A stretch of 64,000 nt of DNA from Neobacillus mesonae (GTDB lineage: Bacteria > Bacillota > Bacilli > Paenibacillales > Paenibacillaceae): NCBI GenBank assembly GCA_023715865.1, contig JAMBOW010000003.1:354462-418461 (forward strand). The letters are read 5' to 3'. Positions 47,339 to 57,524 of the stretch are shown piece by piece. The notes under the pieces are model-generated. The model was not told where the DNA came from. It did no database searches and worked only from the letters and a program-made list of their open reading frames with translations. Position 1 is the stretch's first letter, and every line of letters starts with the position of its first letter. Made by a program: the position numbers and the translations under genes.

Positions 47339-49612
47339 ATGAATGGGATGAGTTTATCTGACAAAAGCAGTGCAATTGTAAACCAAGAGCCATGGTATTT
47401 TCGTATGTCTGCATCTGTGGTGTTATTCATTATGTTTGTAGAGTGGTTAATGCCGGGAGGGATTGGGGAACAATTGCATTCCAAATCTGCTCCAATCATG
47501 TTGCTGCTTACCGCTCTTCTCTTATTAACAGGAACTTGGAAAATGACACTGGGCGTGTCACTGCTCATTCGAGCTGGGGTTTCCTTCTTATGCCTATGGT
47601 GGTTTATGCAGAGTTTTTCAGATTCATTCTGGATTCTTGAATATTTGCAAACTCTCAAACAAGATTTGTCCCTATGGTTAGATGGTGCACAGATTCATCT
47701 GATCAGTGATGAAACAAAGTCGATCATTATCATCCTGGGATGGTCGTTATTTGTCACTTCCGTTCAAATGCTTGTTATTCAGCTGCGAACCGTCTTGTTG
47801 TTTGGATTGGTCTCGATTCTGTATCTCATTGGCATAGAGCTGGTAAATGGGGAGGATGGCAGCGGAGGGATGATCAGGGTTGTATGCTGCTTTCTACTCC
47901 TTCAGGTGCTCATGCAGCTCCCTCGATTAAGAAGCAGTGGCTCCTTAACCAATATTGACAAGAGTCGTTATATGAAATGGACAGGAATTGCTGTGGGATC
48001 TGTTCTTCTCATATGCGGTGCCGCTGCCGCTGTATCCTCCATCATTCCTTCGAAGCAGCCTGACTCAGATATGCTCACAAATGCGAGGGCCCACATATTA
48101 GAATGGGCTGATTATCTTCGGAGATCGGAATCCGAATCTGCCTTTGCAACGACTGGCTACGATGCAGGCGGGAGAGATATGGGGGCGCCGCTGGTTCCTG
48201 GTAATGAAGTGTTTTTTACGGGGTACAGTCCTGTCGCTACCTATTGGCGAGGACAGTCCCGATCTTTGTATGACGGCAGGAGCTGGAAAAGCTCCTACAG
48301 CAACGCTGAATCTGTTCGCTACATAAGCACTGCTGGCCGTATACGCGAAGAAGAGATTGAGGAGAATCCTTACTTTCGTTTAATTCAACAGACTGTTGAG
48401 CTCCAGGCTCCTGCTCAAGGGGGATCTGATATTTTTACCGGCGGTGTCCCGGTTCGTTTAATTATGAATAATCCTACGGAAGGCACTGGGGAAGGGAATG
48501 AGAACAAGGAGACTGGACAAAATAAAAACAATCAGCGATTCCCGTATGTGTTAAGCGAGTTTGCTTCTGGAAATTTAAGATTTGATGATATCAGGCCATA
48601 TGGTCCTGGATCTGTAACAAGCTATAGTGCGGATGTGCTTGTTCCTATTCATGATTTAAGCGGGCTGCGTAATCTTAATGGGACAGATCCAGCAGAGATC
48701 AGACGAACAAATCTACAGCTGCCATCAAGCTTGCCTAAGCGTGTTCGGGAGCTTGGGGAGGAAATAACCGATGGAGCCAGCAGCAGATATGATGCGGTTA
48801 TGGCGGTGGCAGCTTATTTGAAATCGAATTATACCTACAGCTTGGATACAAGGGTTCCTGGAGCAGGTCAAGATTTTGTCGATGATTTCTTGTTCACTAT
48901 GAGAAAAGGCTACTGTAATCATTTCTCGACAGCGATGGTTGTTTTGCTGCGCAGTGAAGGAATTCCAGCCAGGTATGTACAAGGCTTCTCGCCAGGTAAA
49001 CGGAGTGCGGATAATCCGAATGAGTACATTGTGACTCAAGGTGATGCACATGCTTGGGTGGAGGTTTATTTCCCGAATGTCGGCTGGCTTCCCTTTGAAG
49101 CTACTCCGGGGTTTGGAGCGGAAGAATCAGGGTCATTACCAGCCATTGTCTCAGCTCAAGAAGACGACGATGAGACATCGGGCTGGGCTGGGACTGTATT
49201 ACAAGAATGGCTTGCAGCTATCGTACAGCCGCTAACACTTGCGTGGACAGCTGCCGGCGCGTTCCTGATTGCAGCAGCGGCAGTTGCGGGACGGAGATAC
49301 AGTCCCGCATTAAGACTTCGGCTGCGGCTGGTATTCCCGCGCAGCAATACTTTCCCAGATCGTGAGCGACTTCTCGCTGTCGGAGCTCCTGTCTGGGATA
49401 GAGTTGCACAGCGCTATGGAGCTCGCGAACCGGGGCTTACGCTTAAGGAATATACTTCAGCGCTCCCCTTCGATGAACCTCACGTTCACGAGGAAATGCT
49501 GCATTTTGCGGCTGACTGGGAAGCACTTGTTTATGGCTCTGTGTCATTTTCCCGCGCAGCCAGCACAGCTTTTTTAAATCGATGCCTGAGGATTTCGAAA
49601 TTATTAAAATAA
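47339..49612 (+). CDS. Transglutaminase-like membrane protein (DUF3488/DUF4129)
   Basis: About 757 aa. Six or so N-terminal membrane helices (to about 235), an extracellular transglutaminase-like cysteine protease domain (about 470-610) with Cys in KGYCNHFSTAM, His in DAHAWVEVYFP and Asp/Glu in GWLPFEATPG, one more helix (about 650) and a cytoplasmic DUF4129-like tail. Start: ATG 47339 with GCGAAGGG upstream is preferred; ATG 47318 is possible. Its natural substrates are unknown. Confidence 0.88.
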   Translation: MNGMSLSDKSSAIVNQEPWYFRMSASVVLFIMFVEWLMPGGIGEQLHSKSAPIMLLLTALLLLTGTWKMTLGVSLLIRAGVSFLCLWWFMQSFSDSFWILEYLQTLKQDLSLWLDGAQIHLISDETKSIIIILGWSLFVTSVQMLVIQLRTVLLFGLVSILYLIGIELVNGEDGSGGMIRVVCCFLLLQVLMQLPRLRSSGSLTNIDKSRYMKWTGIAVGSVLLICGAAAAVSSIIPSKQPDSDMLTNARAHILEWADYLRRSESESAFATTGYDAGGRDMGAPLVPGNEVFFTGYSPVATYWRGQSRSLYDGRSWKSSYSNAESVRYISTAGRIREEEIEENPYFRLIQQTVELQAPAQGGSDIFTGGVPVRLIMNNPTEGTGEGNENKETGQNKNNQRFPYVLSEFASGNLRFDDIRPYGPGSVTSYSADVLVPIHDLSGLRNLNGTDPAEIRRTNLQLPSSLPKRVRELGEEITDGASSRYDAVMAVAAYLKSNYTYSLDTRVPGAGQDFVDDFLFTMRKGYCNHFSTAMVVLLRSEGIPARYVQGFSPGKRSADNPNEYIVTQGDAHAWVEVYFPNVGWLPFEATPGFGAEESGSLPAIVSAQEDDDETSGWAGTVLQEWLAAIVQPLTLAWTAAGAFLIAAAAVAGRRYSPALRLRLRLVFPRSNTFPDRERLLAVGAPVWDRVAQRYGAREPGLTLKEYTSALPFDEPHVHEEMLHFAADWEALVYGSVSFSRAASTAFLNRCLRISKLLK

Positions 49613-49673
49613 GAAATCATTCAAGCGATTCGGATTTACATTATTTCTTAATGATGAAGAAGACGAGCTATCC

Positions 49674-49703
49674 TTGACGTTATGTTTTGTCGTTCAGTAT
49701 AAT
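49674..49703 (+). promoter_or_regulatory. guaA promoter
   Basis: TTGACG (49674-49679), 18-bp spacer, TATAAT (49698-49703); 29 bp before the start codon. No purine riboswitch is seen here, unlike pbuG. Confidence 0.7.
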
Positions 49704-49732
49704 TAATCTCATTAATTGAGGGAGGCTCGGTA

Positions 49733-51271
49733 ATGATAAAGCCAAATGAAATTGTCGTTGTTCTCGATTTCGGGGGACAATACAACCAACTTATCGCGAG
49801 AAGAATTCGTGATCTAGGAGTATACAGCGAACTGCTTCCATATAACACGCCAGTTGAGAAGATTCGTGAAATTGCCCCTAAGGGGATCGTTTTCTCCGGG
49901 GGACCATCCAGTGTTTACGCAGAAAATGCACCGCATGTAGACCCTGCGATTTATGACCTGAATGTTCCAATTTTCGGTATCTGTTACGGTATGCAGCTGA
50001 TGGCGCATCAGCTTGAAGGTAAAGTTGAACGTGCGCATAAGCGTGAATACGGTAAAGCGGATGTTTTATTCAATGAAGGTTCTCACCTTGCTAAAGGGCT
50101 TGAAGCAAATCAAACGGTATGGATGAGCCATGGCGACCATGTCGTTACATTGCCAAACGGTTTCCGCCTCGATGCAGGTACGGAAAGCGCGCCGATTGCA
50201 GCGATGAGTCACCCTGAGCGCAATTTGTTCGCGGTTCAATTCCATCCGGAAGTTCGTCATTCTGTGAATGGTAACGATATGATCCGCAACTTCCTTTATG
50301 AAGTATGTGGCTGCGAAGGCAATTGGAGCATGGAGACATTTATCGAAGATAAGATCCGTGATATCCGTGAAACAGTTGGAGACAAAAAAGTACTGTGCGC
50401 ATTAAGCGGCGGTGTTGACTCTTCTGTTGTTGCGATTCTGATCCATAAAGCGATCGGCGATCAGCTGACTTGTATGTTTATCGATCACGGCTTGCTGCGT
50501 AAAGGTGAAGCTGAGAGCGTTATGGAAACCTTTGTCGGCAAATTCGATATGAAGGTTGTTAAGATTGACGCTCGTGATCGTTTTATGTCCAAGCTCGAAG
50601 GCGTTGACGATCCTGAGAAAAAACGCAAAATCATCGGTAATGAATTTATCTATGTATTTGATGAAGAATCCAGCAAGTTTGATGATTTTGACTTCTTAGC
50701 ACAAGGCACGTTGTATACGGATATCGTAGAGAGTGGTACAGCTACAGCGCAAACGATCAAATCTCACCATAACGTAGGTGGATTGCCTGAGGATATGAGA
50801 TTCAAACTGATCGAACCACTTAACGCCCTGTTCAAGGATGAAGTACGTAAAGTGGGTGCAGAGTGCGGATTGCCGGACGAAATTGTTCACCGTCAGCCGT
50901 TCCCTGGTCCAGGCCTTGCGATTCGTGTGCTTGGTGAAGTTACAGAAGAGAAGCTCAAAATCGTTCGTGATTCAGATTACATCCTTCGTGAAGAGATTAT
51001 CAAAGCGGGCCTTGACCGTGAAATCTGGCAGTACTTCACAGCTCTTCCTAACATGAAGAGTGTAGGAGTTATGGGAGATGCACGTACGTATTCTTACACA
51101 GTAGGTATTCGTGCGGTAACATCTATTGACGGAATGACAGCGGACTGGGCACGTATCCCTTGGGATGTGCTCGAGAAGATTTCTGTTCGTATCGTCAATG
51201 AAGTCGAGAACGTAAATCGTATCGTTTATGACGTTACATCCAAACCACCTGCTACTATTGAGTGGGAATAA
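49733..51271 (+). CDS. guaA: GMP synthase (glutamine-hydrolysing)
   Basis: XMP to GMP, 512 aa. Class I amidotransferase domain (about 1-195) with Cys in [12 protein letters not shown] and His/Glu in VQFHPEV; ATP-pyrophosphatase domain with SGGVDSSV (near 222); C-terminal dimerisation domain ending [19 protein letters not shown] precedes ATG. Its last codons GAG-TGG-GAA-TA overlap the 11-bp att core of the mobile element, so the protein is unchanged but the stop codon (TAA) and downstream terminator are supplied by the element. Confidence 0.97.
   Translation: MIKPNEIVVVLDFGGQYNQLIARRIRDLGVYSELLPYNTPVEKIREIAPKGIVFSGGPSSVYAENAPHVDPAIYDLNVPIFGICYGMQLMAHQLEGKVERAHKREYGKADVLFNEGSHLAKGLEANQTVWMSHGDHVVTLPNGFRLDAGTESAPIAAMSHPERNLFAVQFHPEVRHSVNGNDMIRNFLYEVCGCEGNWSMETFIEDKIRDIRETVGDKKVLCALSGGVDSSVVAILIHKAIGDQLTCMFIDHGLLRKGEAESVMETFVGKFDMKVVKIDARDRFMSKLEGVDDPEKKRKIIGNEFIYVFDEESSKFDDFDFLAQGTLYTDIVESGTATAQTIKSHHNVGGLPEDMRFKLIEPLNALFKDEVRKVGAECGLPDEIVHRQPFPGPGLAIRVLGEVTEEKLKIVRDSDYILREEIIKAGLDREIWQYFTALPNMKSVGVMGDARTYSYTVGIRAVTSIDGMTADWARIPWDVLEKISVRIVNEVENVNRIVYDVTSKPPATIEWE
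51260..51270 (+). repeat. attL core (in guaA 3' end)
   Basis: GAGTGGGAATA, identical to 61643-61653. It covers the last three codons of guaA and two bases of its stop. The 3' end of guaA is a well-known integration site for Firmicutes elements. Confidence 0.92.
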
Positions 51272-51360
51272 TCAAGCGACACTCTGAACACTGAAAAACG
51301 TTGATTTTATGCCGTTTAGGTAAAACTCATAAGACTCTCTGGAACCAAAATTCTTTTGAA

Positions 51361-51382
51361 TTGTCTCCAAGATTGTCTCCAA
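51361..51382 (+). repeat. Paired arm-type repeats, left end
   Basis: TTGTCTCCAA at 51361-51370 and again at 51373-51382, a 12-bp period. A similar pair with the same 12-bp period occurs at the right end. Candidate integrase or excisionase binding sites. Confidence 0.6.
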
Positions 51383-51417
51383 AAACTCTCGCCGAATGAT
51401 TGTCGGTGGGAGTTTTT
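51381..51417 (+). terminator. Element-borne terminator downstream of guaA
   Basis: AAAAACTCTCGCCGA pairs with TCGGTGGGAGTTTTT (some G-T pairs), ending in a T run. It replaces guaA's native terminator, now beyond attR. Confidence 0.7.
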
Positions 51418-51487
51418 ATTTATTTGGTATTGAGAAATTTAGTTCAATGTTATAATTAGAAAAAAAGTCATAAAAGGGATGAATAAA

Positions 51488-53515
51488 ATGGCAAAGATTG
51501 AACCGAAGATTTTTGATGAGTTAAAAATAGCATTATCTTCTTTTGGCGGTAAGTATTTAGTTGGAGAGGAATTAAATCGCTCAAAACTCACGGATGATTT
51601 ACGGAATTATGATGAAGCACTTCTTAGCAAGTTATTTGAAGTGGAATTTATCAAGCAACATGTTATCAAGGAAGTTGCAGGACAGAAGTTATTTCAAATT
51701 GAACAACTTGAGGAAGCGATTCTCTACAATAATTACTGGGATACAAGTTACACCAAGTATGAAAATCGTGTCGGGTTAGCTTCAAAAGGGAGGTTCTTAC
51801 AGGACAGCCAAGACGTGGTGTTAGATTTTCCGTTTAAAGATGGCGTATTGACGGCAAGCATGACAAAGGAAGATAACGAAGACGGCTACGATGACGCTTT
51901 TTTGAATGAAGTCATTGAAAAAGACGAAATCGACCGCTTATTCGACAGGAAAATACTAGCAAACGTAAAACGCTACGGAAAAGCTGAGAACAGCATACTA
52001 GATAATGAGATTGTTTCTTTTGATAAGGAGAAAGACAATCTGGTTATCAAAGGAAATAATCTGTTGGCACTGCACACGTTGAAGGATATGTATGCAGGGC
52101 AGATTAAGCTAATATATATCGACCCCCCGTACAATACAGGAAAGGATAGCTTCAGATATAACGATAATTTCAAAAAATCAACTTGGCTCACGTTTATGAA
52201 AAATCGTCTAGAGGTTGCTCGAGAACTACTCACAGAAGATGGAGTATTGATTGTTCAAATTGACGATAAAATGCAGGCACAATTAAAACTATTACTTGAT
52301 GATGTGATGGGGGAAGAACAGTTTGAAACCACCTTTCATGTTCAAGTCCGTTATTCTAATAAGACTCTCTCAGAAGATAATGATTTTCAAAAGGTGATGG
52401 AAGTTGCTCATGTTTATTCTTATGATACAAATACTTTCAAACCTTCTAAAATTAAAGATGAATATAGCCTTGATAAGTTCAGTTTTGAAGTAGTGGAAAA
52501 AAATCTCCCCATTGAGACGATTGTCGAAAACGGGAAAAAAGTAGATGTGTTTGGGCCGGATGATTTTGAAATTAGGCAAGTTGATGGTAATATCGACGGT
52601 CTTAAAGAAACTTGGGCAACGGGCTCTCTGATACGACAAGGCGGAACAGCAGCCGAATTTCTTTCGAAATATCTTATTCAAAGAAAAGAAATTGGCTACC
52701 TGTATAAGGTATATGGAATGGGTAACGATGGACTTGGATATCGATACATCCGTGGTCCAAAGAAAAAAGGAGCTACTCGAGGAACGTTTTTCTCTGGAGT
52801 TCCCACAAAAATTAGAGATGGAGTAATCTCAGGCGAGTATTCGAAGGAGAAACCGATTCCAAATCTATTAGATAATTTACTACACTACGAAGATTCGTTT
52901 GGTAATAACAGAACTGAAGGTGGTGTAGATATTGGCGGCGGAAAAAAACCAGAATCATTGTTACAGTACTTCATTGAATACTTTACAAATAATGAAGGCG
53001 ATTTAGTTTTAGATTTCTTTGGTGGTTCAGGAACGACCGCAGCCACAGCAATGAAGATGAGAAGACGCTTTATAACCTCTGAGCAAATTGAAGGTCAACT
53101 TGAAAAGTTAATATCTCGATTGCAAAATGTTATTAACAAAGATCAAACTGGAATTTCAAAAGAAGTTGATTGGCAAGGTGGAGGTTCATTCGTCTATGCG
53201 GAGCTTTTCCCTAAAAATATGGGCTACCTTCAAGATGTCATCCACTCAAAGACTATTGATGAGCTAAAATCAGTTTATGAACGCATGCTACAAGGAACTG
53301 ATACAGAGGAACCTGCTGATATTTCCTTCCGTGCAGATTTAACTAAAATTGATTGGGCTGAAGGATTTGATGAAAATAAACGTTTGTTAGTTAAGTTACT
53401 TGATAAGAATGGATTGTATTATAATTACTCGGAAATTGAAGATAAGAATGTCCGTGACTTAATTTCTGACGAGGATTACGCCTTTAATAAAGCGTTCTAT
53501 GAAGGTGGTGAGTAA
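51488..53515 (+). CDS. mod: Type III restriction-modification system DNA methyltransferase (Mod)
   Basis: 675 aa N6-adenine methyltransferase, recognition and modification subunit of a type III system. Motif IV DPPYNTG begins at residue 212 and the SAM-binding motif I LDFFGGSGTT at about 508; the order IV then I with a long target-recognition region (about 270-480) between them is the beta-class layout of Mod proteins. N-terminal ~100 residues are helical. Start: ATG 51488 with AAAAGGG nine bases upstream; ATG 51479 has no spacing to that site. res follows without a gap. Recognition sequence cannot be read. Confidence 0.92.
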   Translation: MAKIEPKIFDELKIALSSFGGKYLVGEELNRSKLTDDLRNYDEALLSKLFEVEFIKQHVIKEVAGQKLFQIEQLEEAILYNNYWDTSYTKYENRVGLASKGRFLQDSQDVVLDFPFKDGVLTASMTKEDNEDGYDDAFLNEVIEKDEIDRLFDRKILANVKRYGKAENSILDNEIVSFDKEKDNLVIKGNNLLALHTLKDMYAGQIKLIYIDPPYNTGKDSFRYNDNFKKSTWLTFMKNRLEVARELLTEDGVLIVQIDDKMQAQLKLLLDDVMGEEQFETTFHVQVRYSNKTLSEDNDFQKVMEVAHVYSYDTNTFKPSKIKDEYSLDKFSFEVVEKNLPIETIVENGKKVDVFGPDDFEIRQVDGNIDGLKETWATGSLIRQGGTAAEFLSKYLIQRKEIGYLYKVYGMGNDGLGYRYIRGPKKKGATRGTFFSGVPTKIRDGVISGEYSKEKPIPNLLDNLLHYEDSFGNNRTEGGVDIGGGKKPESLLQYFIEYFTNNEGDLVLDFFGGSGTTAATAMKMRRRFITSEQIEGQLEKLISRLQNVINKDQTGISKEVDWQGGGSFVYAELFPKNMGYLQDVIHSKTIDELKSVYERMLQGTDTEEPADISFRADLTKIDWAEGFDENKRLLVKLLDKNGLYYNYSEIEDKNVRDLISDEDYAFNKAFYEGGE

Positions 53516-53516
53516 T

Positions 53517-56294
53517 ATGGCAAGAGCAAAGAAGACTCCTGCTAATGTTCGCCAATTTCCATTAATTGAGCAGGCAAAAGAAGCGGAACATGACATATTG
53601 AGCCAACATCAAGGGTATGTAATTCCAGAGTATATCAATCGAAATTTGTTCCATACATTACGTGATTATCAAGATGAAGCAATGCGTAACTACCACTATA
53701 CACAAACTCAGATTAGCCCAAGTCCGCAACACGTTCTCTTTAACATGGCGACTGGTTCAGGAAAAACGGATTTGATGGCAGGCCTAATTCTCTACCTTTA
53801 CCAAGAACATAAGTATCAGAATTTTTTATTTATAGTAAACACAAATTCCGTTCTTATGAAAACGAAGGACAATCTGGTAAATGGAAATAGTGAAAAATAT
53901 CTTTTTCAAGAGAAGGTTGAAATTGACGGAAAACGTATTTATATTCGACAAGTTGAGCGTTTTCCTCGTGTTCGCCAAGATAATACTATTTATATCAAAC
54001 TTTCATCCGTGCAAAAGGTATCAGATGATTTGTTTGTGTTAAAAGAGAACACAATGGGGCTATCTGATTATGAGAATCATCCTGTGGTTGTTTTAGCTGA
54101 TGAAGCTCACCACTATTCAGCAAGTACAAAGTCAGAGAAAGAAGCCGAGAACACATGGGAATTTGCTATCAATAAGATTCTAATGGCTAGGGATGATAAA
54201 GAACACAAGAATCTCTTGTTAGAGTTCACGGCGACTGTGGATTTCGAGAAGGAAGCAATTTACAACAAATATCGTGATAAAGTCGTTTATCGTTATCCAT
54301 TAAGCAAATTTATGTTTGATGGTTATTCAAAGCAGGTTAAGCGTATTGAAACATCCGCAAGGGATGAAGATAAAATGCTTAATGTTGTTTTACTCTCACA
54401 ATTTCGAAAATATCGTGCCTATGCTGAGGGTGTCACGGGATCGTTTAAGCCCGTGATTATGTTCAAATCGCCCCAAATTGCAATATCACTTGAAGCAACA
54501 AAAGTATTTAATGAGCTCATTGCCAACCTAAACGCAAATGATTTAGTGACATTCATTAAACGTCAGCAACTATTGGATAGTAGTGGAAGCTCTGCGCTGG
54601 AATTAGCTTATAACTACTACCTACAAAATGAAGCGGATTTAGCAAAGATTGTTCGTGAGATTAAACAAGATTTTGACCCACGAAATATTTTGAATGCTAA
54701 TGATACTAGTGGAAATATGCTTGAAAAAGGACAGTATGAAGCTTTGAACACGCTTGAAAGCCCAAACAACCTCTATCGAGTGGTTTTTGCTGTGGCAAAA
54801 CTGACAGAGGGATGGGATGTACTTAATCTGTATGATATTGTTCGTATCGAAAAGGAAGCCGGGACGAATAAGAACGCTACAATGGTTGAAGCTCAACTGA
54901 TTGGACGTGGTGCAAGGTATTATCCATTTGAAATTGATGGTGAGAAAAGCTATCAGCGGAGATATGACAATGATTCCTCAAACAAGCAATTATTTTTGGA
55001 AACCCTCCACTACCATACAATGAATGAACCTCAATATTTGAAGCAGCTAGTGGGTTCTTTGAAACAAATGGATTTACCAACGGGACAAGATAAGAAAAAC
55101 CCGCCTATTGAAATTAAAGTTAAACCTTTCTTCAAGAGAACAGATACCTATAAAACAGGGAAAATCTATTATAACGAAGCCGAGGACGTATCAGATGAAT
55201 GGTTCGACTCTATTGGAAAATATGGAATAAACCATAAGTCAGATATTTCTCGAAGCTTAAACTATGGTAGTCGGGAAGTTTCTTATAAAGCCAATGTTGA
55301 AAATATTGAAACAAAAACTATCAGTATAGAAAAATTTGATGTTCGTTACATTAAAAAAGCCATTCAACGCCTTGACTTCTATCAGTTTGATAATTTGAAA
55401 AAGTATCTACCACTCCTAACTTCTATGAAAGAATTTATCTATGGAGAAAAATGGTTAAATGCAGGGAATCTGAAGCTTTTCTTGACTGTCCCGAAAGAAT
55501 ACAAAGCGTCAGATATTTCCCCAAATGAGATTTTGAAAGTGACAATCGACCTATTGAAAGAGTATGAAGTGAAATTCAAATCTGGTTATATCAAACAACG
55601 AGGAACAAACAAATTTATCGGTTATCCGATTAGAGAATATCTGACAGATTACAAAAAACGTGTTCCAGAGTATGACACCGCAAATCTCTTGATTCAAGCA
55701 ACTCAAAAGGTTGACGCTTACGAAATGGACGATGAGTTTTACGTTTATGAAAAAGCAATCGTCAACAAGCTAGAATATGAGTTGATTGAGCGGATTAAAG
55801 CCCATGTAAACGAGTTAAAACAAAAATATAACAAGGGTGTCTATCTATTCCGAATGGATGAGAATATGCACCGGGAGTCAGCCAAAAGTGAGAAAGTTAA
55901 ACTGCACCAATATGGCTCACGGATCAATCGTGCAGGTGAAACAGTAGACATGCACTTACAAGGTTTTCAACCTGACTTTATCTTATTCCTTGAGGATAGC
56001 GAGTTCTATTTCCAAATATTCATTGAACCAAAAGGAATGAGCGGTGACAGGTTTGTCAGTGAGTTATGGAAACAAGACTTGCTATTGTATATGACCGACC
56101 ATCAAGCAGAAATGGAATTTGAAGATGATTCAAAGAATGTCCGAATTAGTGGGTTGAAATTCTATACTAAGGGTGACGGTCAAAAAACGATGGCTCAACT
56201 TGCGGAAATTACTCAAGTAAAGGAAGTATCTATTTCCTCCTCGGTTCAAGAAATATTAGAGTTATCAAGTGGAATAGAATTTGGTAATGAGTAA
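53517..56294 (+). CDS. res: Type III restriction-modification system endonuclease (Res)
   Basis: 925 aa. Superfamily 2 helicase: Walker A ATGSGKT at residues 78-84, DEAH at 195-198, FTATVD, KLTEGWDV and QLIGRGAR (motif VI). C-terminal PD-(D/E)xK nuclease: PDF at 819 and EPKG at 837. All catalytic motifs look intact, so restriction is predicted active. The in-frame start at 53499 overlaps mod; ATG 53517, one base after the mod stop, has GAAGGTGGTGAG upstream and is chosen. The next gene overlaps its stop by 8 bp. Confidence 0.93.
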   Translation: MARAKKTPANVRQFPLIEQAKEAEHDILSQHQGYVIPEYINRNLFHTLRDYQDEAMRNYHYTQTQISPSPQHVLFNMATGSGKTDLMAGLILYLYQEHKYQNFLFIVNTNSVLMKTKDNLVNGNSEKYLFQEKVEIDGKRIYIRQVERFPRVRQDNTIYIKLSSVQKVSDDLFVLKENTMGLSDYENHPVVVLADEAHHYSASTKSEKEAENTWEFAINKILMARDDKEHKNLLLEFTATVDFEKEAIYNKYRDKVVYRYPLSKFMFDGYSKQVKRIETSARDEDKMLNVVLLSQFRKYRAYAEGVTGSFKPVIMFKSPQIAISLEATKVFNELIANLNANDLVTFIKRQQLLDSSGSSALELAYNYYLQNEADLAKIVREIKQDFDPRNILNANDTSGNMLEKGQYEALNTLESPNNLYRVVFAVAKLTEGWDVLNLYDIVRIEKEAGTNKNATMVEAQLIGRGARYYPFEIDGEKSYQRRYDNDSSNKQLFLETLHYHTMNEPQYLKQLVGSLKQMDLPTGQDKKNPPIEIKVKPFFKRTDTYKTGKIYYNEAEDVSDEWFDSIGKYGINHKSDISRSLNYGSREVSYKANVENIETKTISIEKFDVRYIKKAIQRLDFYQFDNLKKYLPLLTSMKEFIYGEKWLNAGNLKLFLTVPKEYKASDISPNEILKVTIDLLKEYEVKFKSGYIKQRGTNKFIGYPIREYLTDYKKRVPEYDTANLLIQATQKVDAYEMDDEFYVYEKAIVNKLEYELIERIKAHVNELKQKYNKGVYLFRMDENMHRESAKSEKVKLHQYGSRINRAGETVDMHLQGFQPDFILFLEDSEFYFQIFIEPKGMSGDRFVSELWKQDLLLYMTDHQAEMEFEDDSKNVRISGLKFYTKGDGQKTMAQLAEITQVKEVSISSSVQEILELSSGIEFGNE

Positions 56295-56985
56295 GATGTC
56301 AAAAGAAAAAGAAACTTTAGAAACAACTTTTGATAAAACGTGTGAGTTGATATATAAACTTGCTTCAGAACGGATAAGTCAAAAGTATGATGAATGGAGA
56401 AAAGGTCAATCCTATGGCTGTGGTATAAATGGATTTTTACCCAGGAATAGGAAGGTATTGGGATATGTACTAACATGCAAAAGAACAAAAGATAACCCGT
56501 ACCTGCTGACTCCCAGCCTAGTGAAGGAATTTTTAGAAAGTCATGATATTTTTAATGATGAAAATGAAATCTATTGGGGTAATGATGCGAATGTATATCT
56601 TGAAGAATTATTCACTACGGTGCTATTGGAGATGCAAGAATCCAATGATTACACGAAGTATTGGATGGGAATTCCTTTAAAAACGGAAAGAGAAATCAGA
56701 GACTTTTATTGTGAATTTTTACATGACAAAGAAGATGTTTGCGTGTCGTTGAAAGATGATTTTGTTGATTTTACATTTAACTCGTACAAATATTTTGAAT
56801 TAGTTGGCGAGGTCGGAGAAATTAAAAAAGATTCGATTGTCCAAAAAGACAGTAATGGAGCCTTAACATTTTATGATTTGCCCAAAAAAATAGCAATATA
56901 TGCTGACAAGATTCTTCTCCCATTCGTGAGTGGAATTTGCCTTAGTATCTTAATAGATACCTTTGAAAAAGCTTCGACTGAATAA
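56287..56985 (+). CDS. Unknown protein coupled to the type III R-M operon
   Basis: 232 aa, not recognised. Its ATG overlaps the res stop codon (ATGAGTAA), which indicates translational coupling and membership of the R-M operon. Predicted soluble, helix-rich, very acidic/aromatic (many E, D, K, Y, F); N-terminal ETTFDKTCELIYKLASERISQKYDEW is a long amphipathic helix, and GYGCGINGFLPRNRKV-like Cys/Gly segment follows. A hydrophobic stretch near the C-terminus (ADKILLPFVSGICLSILID) could be a buried helix or a single membrane segment. No nuclease or methylase motif seen. May modulate the R-M system or be a separate defence or anti-defence factor. Confidence 0.8.
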   Translation: MSKMSKEKETLETTFDKTCELIYKLASERISQKYDEWRKGQSYGCGINGFLPRNRKVLGYVLTCKRTKDNPYLLTPSLVKEFLESHDIFNDENEIYWGNDANVYLEELFTTVLLEMQESNDYTKYWMGIPLKTEREIRDFYCEFLHDKEDVCVSLKDDFVDFTFNSYKYFELVGEVGEIKKDSIVQKDSNGALTFYDLPKKIAIYADKILLPFVSGICLSILIDTFEKASTE

Positions 56986-57005
56986 AAAATAATATTATAT
57001 CATAT

Positions 57006-57034
57006 AAGCTCCCCTTTGTGTGGGGGGCTTTTTG
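57006..57034 (+). terminator. Terminator closing the R-M operon
   Basis: AAGCTCCCC pairs with GGGGGGCTT (one G-T), followed by TTTTT. Confidence 0.8.
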
Positions 57035-57125
57035 ATCTGCGCAGTTCTTCAATCCCACACAACAGAACAGGAAACGTGTCATACTGCCATTATGAAATGA
57101 CAGCAAACATTTCGTTGCTTTAGGT

Positions 57126-57182
57126 CAGTATTGGTTGCAAACAATATTGATCCACAGGTTGGCTAGTTGCTGATAGCCAATA
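57126..57182 (+). other. Inverted-repeat leader before mobilisation genes (candidate oriT)
   Basis: CAGTATTG...CAATATTG and TTGGCT-N10-AGCCAA lie in tandem directly ahead of the Orf23-like gene. The position, upstream of the first transfer gene, fits an oriT, but there is no direct proof. Confidence 0.35.
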
Positions 57183-57209
57183 CATTATGAAAGCAGGGGA
57201 TAACATATC

Positions 57210-57524
57210 ATGAAATCGAAAAATTCGCAAAGCGCATACAACGAAGAAACGGCAAAGCGGTATATTTCTGACGACAAACCAATCTTCAATGTTTCTTCCG
57301 AATTAGAAACACAATATAACTGGATTGATGGGAAACGGACTGATGAGGTAACAGGCTACAAACTCTTCTTCACTCAAGAGGGAGTTAACCCGTTCGCTGT
57401 GAAATTTGAGAAAAAACCTTCTCTTCCACCTTTTCTTTCAGAAGTTAAATTGGAGAGACTCGAAGCAATCGAAATCAAATCAAATGTGTATTTCCGATCA
57501 GAAGGGGCACGGGTTGTTAAATGA
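57210..57524 (+). CDS. Orf23/YdcP-like (DUF961-type) protein
   Basis: 104 aa, small beta-rich protein. GYKLFFTQEGVNPFAVKFEKK...LPPFLSEVKLERLEAIEIKSNVYFRSEGA matches the strand pattern of DUF961 proteins (Tn916 Orf23, ICEBs1 YdcP) that lie at the start of ICE/IME transfer operons. AGGGGATAAC upstream of ATG 57210. The next gene overlaps by 4 bp (ATGA). Assignment is by motif memory. Confidence 0.68.
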   Translation: MKSKNSQSAYNEETAKRYISDDKPIFNVSSELETQYNWIDGKRTDEVTGYKLFFTQEGVNPFAVKFEKKPSLPPFLSEVKLERLEAIEIKSNVYFRSEGARVVK

